Assembly (NCBI GenBank): GCA_022376515.1
Contig: WTXI01000003.1
Span: 62,001 to 126,000, forward strand
Length of the DNA: 64,000 nt
Source: Lactifluus volemus
Taxonomy: Eukaryota > Basidiomycota > Agaricomycetes > Russulales > Russulaceae
Reading direction: 5' to 3'
Below the pieces are notes generated by a model that worked only from the letters and a program-made list of their open reading frames with translations, was not told the origin of the DNA and ran no database searches. Positions within the stretch are counted from its first letter, which is position 1. Each line of letters opens with the position of its first letter. Made by a program: the position numbers and the translations under genes. Positions 47,190-58,128 of this stretch are shown one piece after another.

Positions 47190-48260
47190 AGGTTGAGGTT
47201 GTGGACGAGGGAGGACGTGGCGTAGTGCTCGATGTGTGTGAGGTTGAGGTGGACGAGGGAGGACGAGAGGTAGTGCTCGAGGTGTGAGAGGTTGAGGTGG
47301 ACGAGGGAGGACGTGAGGTAGTGCTTGATGTGTGTGAGGTCGAGGTAGACGAGGGAGGACGTGATGTAGTGCTCGAGGTGTGAGAGGTTGAGGTGGACGA
47401 GGGAGGACGTGAGGTAGTGCTCGAGGTGTGTGAGGTTGAGGTGGATGAGGGAGGACGTGAGGTAGTGCTCGAGGTGTGTGAGGTTGAGGTGGATGAGGGA
47501 GGACGTGATGTAGTGCTCGAGGTATGTGAGGTTGAGGTGGACGAGGGAGGACGTGAGGTAGTGCTCGAGGTGTGAGAGGTTGAAGTGGACGAGGGAGGAC
47601 GTGATGTAGTGCTCGAGGTGTGAGAGGTTGAGGTGGACGAGGGAGGACGTGATGTAGTGCTCGACGTGGTCGAGAGAGGAAGTGGCGAAGTGGTCGATGA
47701 GTGTGAGGTTGAGGTGGACGAGGGAGGACGTGAGGTAGTGCTCGAGGTGTGAGAGGTTGAAGTGGACGAGGGAGGACGTGATGTAGTGCTCGAGGTGTGA
47801 GAGGTTGAGGTGGACGAGGGAGGACGTGAGGTAGTGCTCGAGGTGTGTGAGGTTGAGGTGGATGAGGGAGGGCGTGATGTAGTGCTCGAGGTGTGTGAGG
47901 TTGAGGTGGATGAGGGAGGACGTGATGTAGTGCTCGATGTGTGTGAAGTTGAGGTAGACGAGGGAGGACGTGATGTAGTGCTCGAGGTGTGTGAAGTTGA
48001 GGTGGACGAGGGAGGGCGTGATGTAGTGCTCGACGTGGTCGAGAGAGGAAGTGGCGAAGTGGTCGATGAGTGTGAGGTTGAGGTGGACGAGGGAGGACGT
48101 GAGGTAGTGCTCGATGTGTGTGAGGTTGAGGTGGAGTGAGGTTGAGGTGGATGAGGGAGGACGTGATGTAGTGCTCGACGTGTGTGAGGTTGAGGTCGAG
48201 AGAGGAAGTGGCGAAGTGGTCGATGAGTGTGAGGTTGTGGTTGTGGTCGAGGGTGGACGT
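47190..48260 (-). repeat. 48-bp minisatellite in the unit 2 stalk
   Basis: Tandem 48-bp units (GAGGTTGAGGTGGACGAGGG... on the plus strand) encode the 16-residue STSTSHTSSTTSRPPS repeat on the minus strand. Two longer variants contain STTSPLPLS. The plus strand is very poor in C. Confidence 0.9.
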
Positions 48261-48329
48261 GACGTAGTGCTCGACGTGTGTGAGGTTGATGTCGTGGTCG
48301 TGGACGGTATCGGCGTCGTGGACTTTGTA

Positions 48330-48677
48330 GTCGATGTTGGTGATGGTGTCGTGGACTTCGTAGTTGATGTCGGGGTCGGTGTCGATGTCGGGTGGTCGGG
48401 TGTCGGTGGTCGTGGACTTCGTATGTGTGGTGGATGTCCGGTGGACTTCGTAGTTGATGTCGGGGTTGGTGTTGGTGTCGTGGACTTCGTAGTTGATGTT
48501 GGGGTTGGTGTCGGTGTCGTAGACTTCGTAGTTGATGTCGGGGTCGGTGTTGGTGTCGTAGTTGATGTCGGGGTTGGTGTTGGTGTCGTAGACCTCGTAG
48601 TTGATGTCGGGGTCGGTGTTGGTGTCGTAGACTTCGTAGTTGATGTCGGGGTCGGTGTTGGTGTTGTGGTCTTCGTA

Positions 48678-48709
<32 letters not shown>

Positions 48710-48720
48710 TGGGGATTTGG
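48330..48720 (-). repeat. 33-36-bp minisatellite (TPTPTSTTKST) in the unit 2 stalk
   Basis: Imperfect tandem units of 30-36 bases with GTCGGTGTTGGTGTC on the plus strand, encoding TPTPTSTTKST-type repeats on the minus strand. The same kind of repeat fills the unit 3 stalk at 53270-53780. Confidence 0.8.
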
Positions 48721-49859
48721 CAGGAGTTGACGGTTCCTCTGCCGACGTTTTGGGAGGAGACTCGGAAGTTGAGACTGCCATTGGGATCGCGTGACTAGAC
48801 CATTGACAGGGAAGAGGAGAGGGAGAGGAGGGGGGGGTCGCAGAGGAGGATTGCGTCTGTGTGCGGGAAAGGCATGGGTAAAAATAGGAAAGGGTGCGAC
48901 GACAAGACCTGGACCGTAGTCGAATGTGGGGAATGTGGGGATTGAAGACAAATAGTCTAAGTCATGTTATCGAGGAAAGATAACCAAGTTAGGCCGAACG
49001 TACCTGTCAATGGCCTACTGGTTGTCGATTCATCATTCGGTTTTGACGCCACGGACTAATTTGTCCATCGTTATATCACCATAAGAATCCGGGCCTAATC
49101 CCAGAGAGGAGAGTTGTCCCAGCCCAATCAGTTTCCTATATAGACCTCTGACTCTTCAATTTTATGCGCCGTCAACTTGGTTAAACCCTATCTTGAATCG
49201 GAGTGCCGCGAGAATCCAGCTTTCATAGTCTCATCTGCTAGTAAGCTATAGTATCCATCCTGCGCCGATTCCGAGTCAGGCGCCTGGCGTGCCCTGCCGT
49301 AACAATAATCGGGTGAGCAAATTAAGCCAAATCACAACTGGGTGTGCTCAGGTTATGAACCCGAGACAGCCAAGACAGATTGACGACTTCACTAAGAATA
49401 GACGGAGGCAAGGTAGCAGCAATCTCACCCGTCATCACTGCTACCGCTATCATCCCTCACCTGATAAAGAGTACTGCTTTAGAACCAAAAAAAGCTCACA
49501 ATTAACTACATGGCGTTCCCTTCATGTTCTCCAGGAGGGGTTCTGTTGTTCAATCCGTTCGAGGGATGTGGCGTCTCTGGTTTTGCCAGTCGTCGAGCAC
49601 GTTCAAGTTGCATCGAGCATACTGTAGCGAGCCATGTCGCGCCGTCACGGGTGGCAGCCGTCATGTGAAACCCACATGACAAAAGTCCACAACCCCAATG
49701 CATTGAGTCCTTGTGCCTGTCACGGACTTGACTTGGGGTCGATACCACCAAAGGAATTGGAAGGCCTTTCTGAAAGTGCAGCAGCACAGAGACACAACCA
49801 TCTCTCCTTTTGGTGGAGGAGGAAGAGCCAAGTCTTAGGCAGTTTGGTGTGCATCGTGA

Positions 49860-51110
49860 CATGAGTTACTCGATGCGGCGATGTAAAATGCCCGCTTCCC
49901 TCCAAAACTCCTTAAACGACCTACCAGTCGCTCTGCAGAGGTTGACGATGACCGCTACCAGTGGGACGCTGATATATTCACTAGGCGGTTTACTGCTGTC
50001 CATTGGGTGCAATCCCGTAAACAAAAAAGCCTCCGGTGGTCGTACTGGCAAGAGACCTTGAAAATATTTGCAGGGTGTACTTCTGCTGGGTCGCAGTGGC
50101 GCTTGCCAATGGAGCTGCCCTATTTCCTGAAGCAGCGTTGAAGCTTTGACTGTCTGCTGGCGCTCTTCCACTCCCCAAGGAATTTTGAAGAGGTCGCCTT
50201 CCAATGCCTCTTGGGTTCCTCGTGCTCTGTGTTGTGTTGGTCCATACACTACAGCTTTCAGGTGATGGAGACACCCCGACCTCGACGTGGAGAATGTCTG
50301 CAAGCGCGCTCAAAGAAGCCCTCGAGGCCACCACGTCCGCTATCCGAACGATGAAGCATGTCGACATTGCCATCCCTACACTTGATCACTTCGTGTTGAC
50401 GATTCTCCCTGATTGAGAACAAGCACGTGGCCGCAGCACTAAAAGATGAACAAATGCGTTGGACAGGAGAGTAGGTGGTGGAAGTTGCGAGGCCGAGATG
50501 TGAGAAGTATTAACAGTTTCGGAGTCGCCTGCACCTTCAGAAAGTTTCATAGGATGCTCCTACTCTTGAGAGAAAGTCCGACAACAGAAAGTCTGGGCGT
50601 TCCATGAGGCACAGTACGTAGCCCAATGCTAGAACCAAAATATAGAAAACCGAGACAGAAGGCGAGGAACGTCAGAAGGGAGACATCATGGCCGAGATGA
50701 CGTCGTGGGCATGCAAAGAGGAGGACGAGAATGGGTATGACGTGACGTACAGAGCGTCGTTTCCAGGCCAGTCACGCGGTTGACCTTACACCGCCTGAAG
50801 AACTAGGTGAGTGGTCGGATATGGTTGTCGAATAAAGTGTGGTGGTATCACCACAACCGCAGTTGTTCTGAAACAGATGTCGATGTCGTCGAAACAACGT
50901 CAGGACGTGAGCTTGTGTTCAGTAGTGATAACTTGAATCCTGGTTGTGCTTGAATGTCGGATAAGAAGATGTCGATTGAATGGTGGTTGGGGCGCCTTTC
51001 CCGTCATACTCATTGTATGTGATATAATTGAGGTTGTTCCTAAAGCATTTGAGGTGGTCCCAGAAGGCAGGGAGGTCGGAGCTTTGGTGGGAGTGGGAGT
51101 CAATGTTTAG
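49860..51110 (-). pseudogene. Relic of a second-subfamily PPxY gene (block I)
   Basis: Pieces only. At 51110-50900 the minus strand reads TPTPTKAPTSLPSGTTSN and LGTTSIISHT, an ectodomain start like that of the 59541-60819 gene. At 50880-50800 there is a stalk-end and splice-like region. At 50300-49870 come LASTTTGGFFVYGIAPNGQQ and related text in shifted frames. No membrane helix is intact. The whole relic recurs at 55030-56330 with matching damage, so it was already broken before the block was duplicated. Confidence 0.55.
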
Positions 51111-51953
51111 CGTTGGATGGGGATGGAGCGGGGTTGACCCGGGATGGAGACGGGGACGGGGTTGGAAATCTGGTCGGGACTGGAGATGAAGCGGGTGGGA
51201 ACGACATTCCGGAAGGAGTAGGACTACTGGAGGGCGAATGTAGTTGTCACAGTAAAGTTTTCATTCTAGTGTTGCCTCGGGACTTGGGGAAGGTCTGGAT
51301 AGAGATGATAGTAGGATCTCTAGCAGTCACAGCGCCGCCGTATCAATCGGGTGCCTTGAACACGCAGTTCACGCTCTGGCAACCTCGATCCACAGCTGGC
51401 GTTTGACAATGGACTTGTCACACGTAAATTTCCCAAGGTCGCCCTGGTGGCGTGTCACGTGGAAACCCCCAAAACCAATTGAATGACTGCCTGGGACTCG
51501 GACCTGTGTTGTCTTTCCAAAACTTGACACCCACGTCTCTGTTTCAGGCACCAGAACCTCCCAGTTTCTGGGAAGCACAGCGGATTAAAATTGAGGAGAT
51601 CGGTGTAGGAAAGACTGCGCGAGAGCGAATGCCATCTCCAGTTACATCACCCCTTGACAGCTGTGGGGGATCACCTGGGTTGCCCTTGTCCGTCCTCGGA
51701 CTCCTCCCTCTCCCTCTGTGCTGGCCTCCAGAATCTCCTAAAATGCTAAGATTCTCCGAAAAGTGCATTTTTCCTTTTTCTCCATGCGAGAATGAGAATA
51801 CATGATTAATAGTTCATCAATTGCCTCTATATACCGTTACTCGCATATGTAGAGCCAAGTTCTCTTTATGCTTTGTTCCAACTAGTAGACATACAATCAA
51901 TCCACAATACAGCTCTGAGTGATAAAAAACAAGAAAAAGGCAAATAAAAATAA

Positions 51954-53769
51954 TTACACGTCCCTAGGAATGGAGTCATAGCTAGGCGGAATCTCGTGCG
52001 GCGTACTCGCAGTCACTTCGACATCGGGGACACGTCCGCCATCCCTGTGCTGAATCGTCACGACATCGCCAAAGGGTGACTCTGCAGGCGCGCTCGGGTG
52101 AGACTGTGGATGGGAGATACCTTGTCCACTATCCGAACGCTGAAGTGATCCGACATCCTCGATCTCGGCCCCGCCTTCATCATCGCCATCTGTACGCGAG
52201 ATCATCTCGCTCTGACCCTTTTCCTGGACTGAGAACGGACGATATGGCTGCTGCCTTGTGGGTACCATACTGGCACTCCCGCCCCCGCTACCATACGAGT
52301 TGCTATGCCCCGTCGTGGTCGACTCGGGCCTCCCAGAGGTACTTTCACTTGGCGTAGGCCCATAGCGCGATCCTGACGTTCCTGTGCCAACACCACCACC
52401 CATGCCTGATACGTTGCCCATAATAGGCATTTGACTCTCGGGAAGTTGCCGCATGCTACTTTCCCCGCTCCAAATCGCAGTGCTAGTCCCCGAGGGGCCC
52501 GACCCAGCGTGACTCACTCCTTGCTCCGAGTCGTATCCTGAGTGGCCGATCCCCGCACCTGCAACTCCCTGTGGGTCGTAACTGTACGTTGTAATCTCCG
52601 TTCCCGTGATGTCTGTGTGGCCGGGACCACCTTGGGCAATTCGGTCGGGATCGAAGGTGCCATCAAACTGTTGGTGCTGGCGGCGGCGCCAGAAAAATAG
52701 AAGAATGAGGAATATGGTCAAAATAGATGCGCCTGCAGCAGCTCCACCAGCAATTACACCAGTATTGCTGCCTGAATGAGCAGGTAATATGGTCGCAATT
52801 ACGATGGTTGTGGAAAAAGTGGTGATGGTAGCGATATCGCCATTAGCTTCAGTTGTTCTGGAAGAACTTTAATAAGAGGGATGGCAGTCGTGAACTTGAC
52901 CGCTTACATAAATATAGACGTCAATATGCTAGTAGACGTCACTGTCGTAGGCTGAGGAGGCGGACTTGAAGTACTTGGGTCATTGTTATGACTTGTGGTT
53001 GTCGGGTAGGAAGATGTAGTTTGAGGGACTGAAGGGGATTGTACCTGTGCTGGAGTCGGTTTGGTCGAGGTCGAGGTTGGAGTATGTGAAGTTGTGGTTG
53101 AAGTGTGTGGTGTGGTCGTGGAAGTTGTATGTGAGGTCGAGGTCGAAGTATGTGAGGTTGAGGTTGAAGTGTGTGAAGTTGAAGTCGACGTGTGTGAGGT
53201 GGAGGTAGAAGTACGTGAGGTCGTGGTCGACGAGTGTGAGGTTGATGTCGTGGTCGTGGACTTCGTAGTCGACGTTGGTGATGGCGTCGTGGACTTTGTA
53301 GTCGATGTCGTGGACTTTGTAGTCGATGTTGGTGACTTCGTAGTCGATGTCGTGGACTTTGTAGTTGATGTTGGTGACGGTGTCGTAGACTTTGTAGTTG
53401 ATGTCGTGGACTTTGTAGTCGATGTCGGTGACGGTGTTGTGGACTTTGTAGTTGATGTCGTGGACTTTGTAGTCGATGTTGGTGTCGGTGTCGTGGACTT
53501 TGTAGTCGATGTTGGTGTCGGTGTCGTAGACTTTGTAGTTGATGTTGGTGTCGGTGTCGTGGACTTTGTAGTTGATGTTGGGGTCGGTGTCGTGGACTTC
53601 GTGGTTGATGTTGGGGTCGGTGTCGTGGACTTGTGGTTGATGTTGGTGTCGGTGTCGTGGACTTTGTGGTTGATGTTGGGTGTCGTGGTGTGGTGTCGGT
53701 GTCGTGGACTTTGTAGTTGATGTTGGGGTCGTGGATTTCGTAGTCGGCGTTGGTGTCGTGGACTTCGTA

Positions 53770-53807
<38 letters not shown>

Positions 53808-53879
53808 TGGGGATTTGGCAGGAGTTGACGGTTCCTGTGCCGACGTTTTGGGAGGAGACTCGGAAGTTGTGACTGCCAT
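51954..53879 (-). pseudogene. PPxY-family membrane protein, array unit 3 (stalk frameshifts)
   Basis: Starts MAVTTSESPPKTSAQEPSTP, followed by PTTKSTTP-type repeats, TSTSHTSTSTSHTSTSTSHT, PTTVTSTSILTSIFM, an intron (about 52869-52908), TTEANGDIATITTFSTT, the helix GVIAGGAAGASILTIFLILL and an intact tail with QQPYRPFSVQEKGQSEM ending EIPPSYDSIPRDV. The tail is the cleanest of the array. In the stalk, an irregular insertion near 53690 (TGTCGTGGTGTGGTGTCGG) and a 1-base loss near 53630 (GACTTGTGG for GACTTCGTGG) each change frame, and together they do not compensate. The start Met and the membrane part are therefore not in one frame unless an intron removes the region. Confidence 0.75.
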
Positions 53880-55029
53880 TGGGATCGCGGACTGGACCGT
53901 TGATAGGGAAGAGGAGAGGGAGAGGAGGGGGGCTCGCAGAGGAGGATTGCGCCTGTGTGCGGGAAAGGCATGGGTAAAAATAGGAAAGGGTGCAAGGACA
54001 AGACCTGGACCGTAGTCGAATGTGGGGATTGAAGACAAATAGTCAAAGTCATGTTATCGAGGTTTGATAAATCAAGTTACGCCGAACGTACCTGCCAAGG
54101 GCCTGCTGGATCCCCTTCATCGATTCGCCATTCGATTTTGACGCCACGGACTGATTTGTCCATCGTTATATCACCGTAAGATTCCTAATCCCAGAGAGGA
54201 AAGTTGTCCCAGCCCAATCAGTTTCCTCTGACTCTTCAATTTTATGCGCCGTCAACTTGAAGTACCCAATCTTGAATCGGGGCGCGAGGATCCAGCTTTC
54301 GTATCTCATCTGCTAGTGACCTATAGTATCCATCCGCCCGAAGTCATGCGCTCGGCGTGCCCTGCTGTAACAATAATCGGGTGAGCAAATTGAGCAATCA
54401 CAACTGGGTGTGCTCGGGTTATGAACCGAGAGAGCCAAGACAGATTGACGGCTTCACTAGGAATAGACGGAGGCAAGGGCAGCAGTACAGTAATCTCACC
54501 CGTCATCACCGCCACCGCTATCATCCCTTAACTGATAAAGAGCACAGCTTTAAAACCAAAAAAGCTCACAATTAACTACATGGCATTCCCTTCATGTTAT
54601 CCAGGGGGGTGCTATTGTTCAGTCCGTTCGGGGGATGTGGCGTCTCTGTTTTTGCTAGTCGTCGAGCACGTTGCATGGCAAGATGTGGCGGCCCGGTGGG
54701 TGGCAGCCATCACGTGAAACTCACATGGCACAACGTCCACAACTCCATGCCAGTTTGTGGGCGGCGGTAAGTGTAATTGCAATCATTGACGTGTGCCTTT
54801 CCTTGTGCCTGTCAAAGACTTGCCGATATCGCAATTATAAATTACCAGAAAGTGCTAAATTGACTTCCTACATGAGCCCTCTCTACCCTCAATCAACCCA
54901 CGTGCGGACACTTCTGTCAGGATTGTTTGCAATAAACATGAGGCCTTTCCGAAAGTGTAGCGGCACAGAGACACAACCATCTCCTTTTGGTGGAGGAGGA
55001 AGAGCCAAGTCTTGGTGTTTATCCACCGT

Positions 55030-56330
55030 GACTTGAGTTCCTGATGCGGCGGCGTAAAATGCCCGCTTCCCCCCTAAACCCCTTAAACGACCTCTTTGCA
55101 GAGGTTGACCGCTACCAGTGGGACGCTGATACATTTTCTAGGCGATTTGTTGCTGTCCGTTGAGTGCAATCCCGTAACCAAAGAAGCCCCCGGTGATCGT
55201 ACTGGCAAGAGACCTCGAAAGGCCTTGCAGGGCGTAGTTCCGCTGAGCCGTAGTGGCGCTTGTCAATAGAGCTACCCTCGTTCCTGAAGGCATTGGGTTC
55301 CTTGCGCTCTGTGTTGTGTTAATCCATAAACTACAGTTTTCAGGTGATGGAGACACCTCCGACCTCGACGTGGGGAATGCCTGCAAGCGCGCTCAAAGAA
55401 GCCTGTCGAGGCCACCACGTCCGCTATCCGAACGATGAAGAATGTCGACGTTGCTCCCTGATTGAGAACAAGCGATCTGGCTGCAGCGCCAAGAGATGAA
55501 TCTATCGGACACAAAAACGTTGGACAGGAGAATAGGTGGTAGAAGTTGCGAGGCCGAGAGGAGAGGAGAAGTATTAACAAGTATCGGAGTCGCCTGCACC
55601 TTCAGAAAGCTTCATAGGATGCTCCTACTCTCCTCTAAAGAGGGAAAGTCCGACAATCGAAAGTCTGGGCATTCCACGAGGCACAGCACGTAGCCCAATG
55701 CTAGAACAACAACATAGAAAACCGAGACACGGCGAGGAACGTCAGAGGTAAACGGGCCAAGGCGTCATGGCCGAGATGACATCGTGTCGCATGCAACGGG
55801 GCTAGAGGAGGACGAGAGTAGGTATAACGTGGCGTACAGAGCGTGGTTTCCAGGCCAGCCACGCGGTTGACCTTTCACCGCCTGAAGAACTAGGTGCTGT
55901 GATCGGATATGTGATGGTTGTCGAATAATATGTGGTAGTAGTCAACCGCAGTTGTTCTGAAATAGATGTCGATGTGGTCGAAATAACGTCAGGAAGTGAG
56001 CTTGTGTTCATTAATGATAATTTGAATCCTGATCAGGGCTTGTGCTTGAATGTCGGATAGAAGATGTCAATTGAGCGGTGGTTGGGGCGCCTTCCGCGTC
56101 ATACTCGTTGTATGTGAAATGATTGAGGTTGTTCCTAAAGCGTTTGAGGTGGTCCCAGAAGGCAGGGAGGTCGGAGCTTTGGTGGGAGTGGGAGTCGATG
56201 TTTAGCGTTGGGTGGGGATGGATGCGGGGTTGACCCGGGATGCGGGGACGGGGTTGGAAATTTGGTCGGGACTGAAGATGAAGCGGGTGGGAACGACATC
56301 ACTGGAAGGGAGACCGAGGACTACACCATT
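55030..56330 (-). pseudogene. Relic of a second-subfamily PPxY gene (block II)
   Basis: Counterpart of 49860-51110. TPTPTKAP-like ectodomain text and the splice-like region near 55930 match, and LASTITGGFFGYGIALNGQQ near 55200-55140 pairs with the block I sequence LASTTTGGFFVYGIAPNGQQ. Frames are broken. At 56290-56330 an N-terminal piece resembles the start of the 59541-60819 gene. Confidence 0.55.
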
Positions 56331-56750
56331 GGCAGGGGCACAGGCGAGACCTCTTCGAGTTAGCAGTGGCGGGTGAGACAGCGGGTGGTACCTCATGACA
56401 AAATTGAATAGCAAAGGCACCGTCATGGTGTTACGCCCTACGTCGATTCGCTGATAACCAAGAATAGGCCTACCAAGAGAGCTAGGTTCAATTGAATCTG
56501 ACAACCTACCAGCTGTATGCCCCTGCGGCATCGGTGCTTCTCTCCGAGTCCATAAATGGCCCGAGCTCTGGGTCAGCAGACTCGGAGTGCTCGCTTATTC
56601 TTCCCCATATATTAGCCAGAGCTCCCTGCAAATTCTGTTTCCACATAGACTCTTGATTTCGATACACCTCACTTACATTCTGGTTCCACATAGCTTCCTT
56701 GGTGATAGGTTTCTACCCATGCCATCTTGCGCCAACAACGACCGACGAGT
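56331..56750. other. Spacer between block II and the inverted repeat
   Basis: No gene supported. It contains short frames only. Confidence 0.4.
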
Positions 56751-56751
56751 C

Positions 56752-56878
56752 AGTACACGTGACCAGGTCACGAGACCGCATGACAAATTTTGAAAACAAA
56801 ATTTGCACAAATCGAAAATTCGTTTTTGCGCTATCTGCACGGTTGTCGTCGAAAAGCTAGAGAAGAGTGTATTTGTGG
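56752..56878. repeat. Left arm of an inverted repeat around unit 4
   Basis: The reverse complement of 56752-56878 aligns with 59103-59254. Shared pieces in order: CTCTTCTCTAGCTTTT, CGACGAC-CGTGCAGA, GCAAAAACGAA-TTTCGATT, TTTCAAAATTTGTCATG and ACCTGGTCACGTGTA. The left arm has a 10-bp insertion, the right arm a small extra segment. Confidence 0.8.
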
Positions 56879-57070
56879 ATTGGCTGTTCTGTCAGCGCGC
56901 GAGCGCTGCCATTTTTGTAACATTGTAAACTCCGACACAGGAACAGACATGCTATTTTTCATTTCACTACACACCACGATTATCTATTGAAAAGATGCAC
57001 GGAATGTACTAGATACTGTAGGACAATTTTTGTGGTGATTGAGTGAGAAATGGGCGAGAAATTGGAGTGA
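56876..57070. repeat. Dispersed repeat, copy 2 (pairs with 28660-28890)
   Basis: Same order of shared text as the copy at 28660-28890 (GATTGGCTGTT, AACTCCGACACAG, TACTAGATACTGTAGG). It directly follows the left arm of the inverted repeat and is on the 3' side of unit 4. Confidence 0.7.
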
Positions 57071-57225
57071 CCACACGTTTGTATACTCGATATGTAGAGC
57101 CAAGTGCTCTTTATGCGTCCAACTACAGTACAGCGTATGGTTACTACCAAAGCCATCCGCTTACCCCATACAATCAATCCACAATACAGATCAGCGATAA
57201 AAACACAAGAAAAACTGGTAAATAA

Positions 57226-58128
57226 TTACACGTCCCTCGGCGTACTCGCAGCCACTTTAGCATCAGGGACATGTCTGCCATCTCTGTGCTGTATCATAAC
57301 GACCTCGCCAAATGGTGTCTCTACAGGCGCGCTCGAGTTAAGACTGTGAATGGGTGACACCTTGCCCACTATCCAAACGCTGAAGTGATCCGACCTCCTC
57401 GACCTTGGCCGCCGACCAGAGGCTCGATCATTTCGCTCTTTTCCTGGACTGAGAACGGACAATATGTCAACGGATTTAAGGATGCCATACTGGCGACTCC
57501 CGCACCTGCACCTGCCTCTGGGTCGTAGCCGTACGTTGCAATGTCCGTGCCTGTGGTTTCTGTGTGGCCGGTACTACCTTTGGAAAGTCTGTCGAAATCG
57601 AACGCGCCTTTAAACTGTTGGCGCAGGCGGCGGTGCCAGAAAAAGCAAAGGAGGAAGAGGGTCAAAATAGATGCCCCTGCAGAACTCCACCAGAGATTAC
57701 ACCAGTATTGCCGCTGCTTGTATGACTAGGTAACATAGTCGCATATACGGTGGTTGTCGGACAGTATGCCGGCTTCGGCTTCGGTATCGGTGTCCTCGAT
57801 ATCAGTGTCGATGTAGTCTTCGTCGTCGTTATCTGTGTAAATGTGACCGTCGTTGTCGGTGGCCGTGGCGTGCCCGTCGCCATGGTGGTCGCCGTGGGGG
57901 CTTCAGAATTACCTGGGGGGGAGCAGCTGTGGTCGGAATTGGGATAGCGGTTGACAGGGAAGAGAGAGGAGAGGGGCCTCGCAGAGGAATATTGCGTCGG
58001 TCTGAGATAAAGGCATGAGTAAAAATAGGAAAAGAGTGCTCGGACAGGACCTGGACCGTAGTCGAATGTGGGGAATGTGGGGATTGAATGCAAATAGCCA
58101 ACGTCATGTTATCGGTCTGATAAACCAA
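57226..58128 (-). pseudogene. PPxY-family membrane protein, array unit 4 (clear pseudogene)
   Basis: Short copy: a brief Thr-rich ectodomain (TTTVTFTQITTTKTTSTLIS), then NTGVISGG. The membrane helix is broken by a 1-nt loss near 57675: the family's GGAGCTGCTGCAGGCGCATC is GGAGTTCTGCAGGGGCATC here. The helix remainder (LTLFLLCFFWHRRLRQQFKG) is in another frame. A second break lies in the tail between SVQEKSEMIEPL and VETPFGEVVMIQHRDGRHVP. The protein would end STPRDV without the PPSYDSI motif. No minisatellite remains. Flanked by the inverted repeat at 56752-56878 and 59103-59254. Confidence 0.8.

Larger units (their letters stand above)
45737..48781 (-). pseudogene. PPxY-family membrane protein, array unit 2 (longest stalk; one frameshift)
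   Basis: Starts MAVSTSESPPKTSAEEPSTP. The stalk has 12-residue TPTPTSTTKST repeats, then about 17-20 copies of a 16-residue STSTSHTSSTTSRPPS unit. It then reads TTVTSYSVLTAIIL, an intron (about 46936-46974), TTEANGDIATITT, the helix GVIAGGAAGASILTIFFILL, stop-transfer WRRRQHQQ and a tail of about 330 residues ending EIPPSYDSIPRDM. The tail holds a 10-residue repeat (GGSAGMAPAV-like) seen once in the paralogues. The only break found is at about 48128, where a 16-bp direct duplication puts the start-side stalk and the membrane-side stalk in different frames. Apart from this the whole protein is open. Expected to be a plasma-membrane, heavily O-mannosylated, Mid2/Wsc-like protein. Loss or gain of one short repeat would restore or break it. 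Confidence 0.75.
45060..51250. repeat. Large tandem duplication, block I (unit 2 plus relic)
   Basis: Order: shared 3' leader with CTTGACAGCTGTG (45060-45600), array gene unit 2 (45737-48781), its 5' flank (48990-49700), and a relic of the other subfamily (49860-51110). The same order recurs at 51390-56330. The block sizes differ mainly because the unit 2 minisatellites are longer. Boundaries are approximate. Confidence 0.7.
51390..56330. repeat. Large tandem duplication, block II (unit 3 plus relic)
   Basis: Same order as block I: shared leader (51390-51830), unit 3 gene (51954-53879), 5' flank (54080-54700), relic (55030-56330). The text is close enough to align by eye over most of its length. 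Confidence 0.7.

Noticed and set aside
47190..48260. CRISPR-like regular repeats
   Set aside because: The units are directly adjacent without unique spacers and encode a protein repeat; the organism is a fungus.
47810..48794. Plus-strand frames of Glu-Val and Val-Asp repeats opposite unit 2
   Set aside because: Antisense of the 48-bp and 36-bp minisatellites. The minus strand has the membrane helix and tail in continuity, so it is the coding strand.
53061..53720. 219-codon plus-strand frame opposite unit 3
   Set aside because: Same reason: antisense reading of the repeat-coded stalk.
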